A stretch of DNA of 13,543 bases from an uncultured Collinsella sp. (GTDB lineage Bacteria; Actinomycetota; Coriobacteriia; Coriobacteriales; Coriobacteriaceae): NCBI GenBank assembly GCA_900751695.1, contig CAADSS010000071.1:1-13543 (forward strand). The letters run 5' to 3'. Shown here one piece after another: positions 13,105 through 13,543 of this stretch (position 1 is its first letter; each line of letters opens with the position of its first letter). A program made the translations under genes and the position numbers. Under the pieces are notes generated by a model. That model did not search any database, had not been told where the DNA came from, and worked only from the letters and a program-made list of their open reading frames with translations.

Positions 13105-13120
13105 CATCTATATCCTGTAT
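13105..13120. promoter_or_regulatory. Second, degenerate NrdR box at the nrdD -10 region
   Basis: CATCTATATCCTGTAT matches the palindromic NrdR consensus at 9 of 16 positions, mainly the CTATAT core and the right-hand GT. Alone it would not be convincing, but its centre is 32 bp (three helical turns) from the stronger box, the arrangement used by tandem NrdR sites, and it overlaps the predicted -10. Confidence 0.45.
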
Positions 13121-13136
13121 TCTTTTTTTAGGTCAA
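13107..13136 (-). promoter_or_regulatory. nrdD promoter
   Basis: On the minus strand TTGACC (13131-13136) and TATAGA (13107-13112) are separated by 18 bp that include a run of seven A. The -35 box abuts the strong NrdR box and the -10 overlaps the weaker one, the geometry expected for NrdR repression. Confidence 0.65.
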
Positions 13137-13152
13137 ACACAACATATAGTGT
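13137..13152. promoter_or_regulatory. NrdR box upstream of nrdD
   Basis: ACACAACATATAGTGT matches the NrdR-box palindrome (ACAC-AT-rich core-GTGT) with both conserved ends intact, immediately upstream of the nrdD -35. NrdR represses ribonucleotide reductase genes when the dATP level is high. No nrdR gene is in the window. Confidence 0.75.
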
Positions 13153-13467
13153 TTCGGCAGGTCAAAGCAATTAGTCATTTTGCAGACGCATTAAAAATGA
13201 GGGGTTCTTGGCAAGTCGGTAAAACGTTACCAACACGGCTACCTGCATGGCAGTTATAAAACCCCCTTAGTCAAGCCGCTGACAAATCCTACCAAAACCA
13301 AGCCGCTCACGCCAAAAGAATCCAAAAGATTATGCTTGACCAACATGTTGCGGTCACGATCGGCCAGGACGTATGCAATCTGCCGGCACCTCTACGGGAT
13401 GCGAAGACCATCGCGTACAGACCTTGGATCAATATTTGGTGGCTTATTTGGCGGCACGCTTGATGGT
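13153..13467. other. 315-bp gap without a supported gene
   Basis: Between the NrdR box and the tRNA terminator I see no coding frame with a ribosome site. Small dyads are present: GGTAA-N4-TTACC (13217-13230) and a CAACATGTTG palindrome (13341-13350). On the minus strand GTGACC and CATAAT, 17 bp apart, make a possible but unassigned promoter near 13331-13359. Composition is more AT-rich on the nrdD side. Confidence 0.5.
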
Positions 13468-13504
13468 AAAAACAAAACAGCCCAGAGGACATAGCCTCTG
13501 AGCT
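13468..13504 (-). terminator. Intrinsic terminator of the tRNA gene
   Basis: On the minus strand AGCTCAGAGG, loop CTATGT, CCTCTGGGCT gives a 10-bp stem (one G-U pair), followed by GTTTTGTTTTT. It lies 9 bp past the tRNA CCA end. This is the most typical rho-independent terminator in the window. Confidence 0.88.
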
Positions 13505-13513
13505 GCGAACATT

Positions 13514-13543
13514 TGGTGGGCGTTAGAAGATTTGAACTTCTGA
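13514..13543 (-). tRNA. tRNA gene, 3' part only
   Basis: The minus strand ends with a T-arm (AGAAG, loop TTCAAAT, CTTCT), the acceptor 3' strand AACGCCC, discriminator A and an encoded CCA. The complementary 5' strand GGGCGTT, D-arm and anticodon lie beyond the window edge, so the amino acid is not determinable. A strong terminator follows directly, so this is the last or only gene of its transcript. Confidence 0.85.

Noticed and set aside
13002..13259. 85-codon plus-strand frame
   Set aside because: It crosses the nrdD promoter and NrdR boxes and has no ribosome site or domain.
13307..13492. 61-codon minus-strand frame beside the tRNA terminator
   Set aside because: Its start lies inside the terminator hairpin, there is no ribosome site, and the composition is not like the local genes.
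1..13543. CRISPR array, insertion sequence, prophage or defence island
   Set aside because: No spaced direct repeats, transposase, integrase, phage or defence-type proteins were seen. The only large repeat is the inverted repeat at 10508-10645.

Overview
This is a GC-rich bacterial chromosome segment with compact, mostly housekeeping genes. The codon bias (strong third-position G/C, which produces long antisense shadow frames), the occasional GTG/TTG starts, the class III (anaerobic) ribonucleotide reductase and the overall gene set suggest an anaerobic actinobacterium of the Coriobacteriia, most like Collinsella. That placement is inference; no rRNA or marker gene is present.

Layout. Positions 1-428 hold the 5' end of an O-acetylhomoserine sulfhydrylase gene (metY, minus strand, cut by the window edge). 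Its promoter has a perfect inverted repeat between the -35 and -10 boxes, and its leader carries a 17-codon ORF and a hairpin. A LysR-type regulator diverges from it. Plus-strand genes follow: rnhA, a Gfo/Idh/MocA oxidoreductase coupled to an acylphosphatase, and a PerR-type Fur-family regulator. A minus-strand block at 4029-5920 holds a Cof-type HAD phosphatase and, upstream of it, a two-gene unit of a SlyD-like FKBP isomerase and a UreE-like protein. Divergent from that pair is an M19 dipeptidase, followed by a YgjP/DUF45-type zinc metallopeptidase. The metallopeptidase gene runs tail-to-tail into folB with a 252-bp antisense overlap. The rest of the minus strand, in transcription order, is nrdD, nrdG, folE, an HD-domain protein and folB. 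A partial tRNA gene with a clear intrinsic terminator closes the window.

How the genes fit together. nrdD/nrdG make deoxyribonucleotides without oxygen. folE, the HD protein and folB make the pterin part of folate, which thymidylate synthesis needs, so the minus-strand block serves DNA precursor supply. The nrdD promoter is flanked by one good and one weaker NrdR box. PerR implies peroxide/metal sensing. metY with its divergent LysR regulator is a sulfur amino-acid control unit. SlyD-like plus UreE-like suggests nickel handling without urease genes in view.

The features most worth a second look are: the metY control region (operator inside the promoter plus leader peptide); a 35-bp-arm inverted repeat between nrdG and nrdD; the folB/metallopeptidase antisense overlap; the HD protein in the folE-folB operon as a candidate for the phosphate-removal step; and the SlyD/UreE-like pair. 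I see no CRISPR array, insertion sequence, prophage or defence system.
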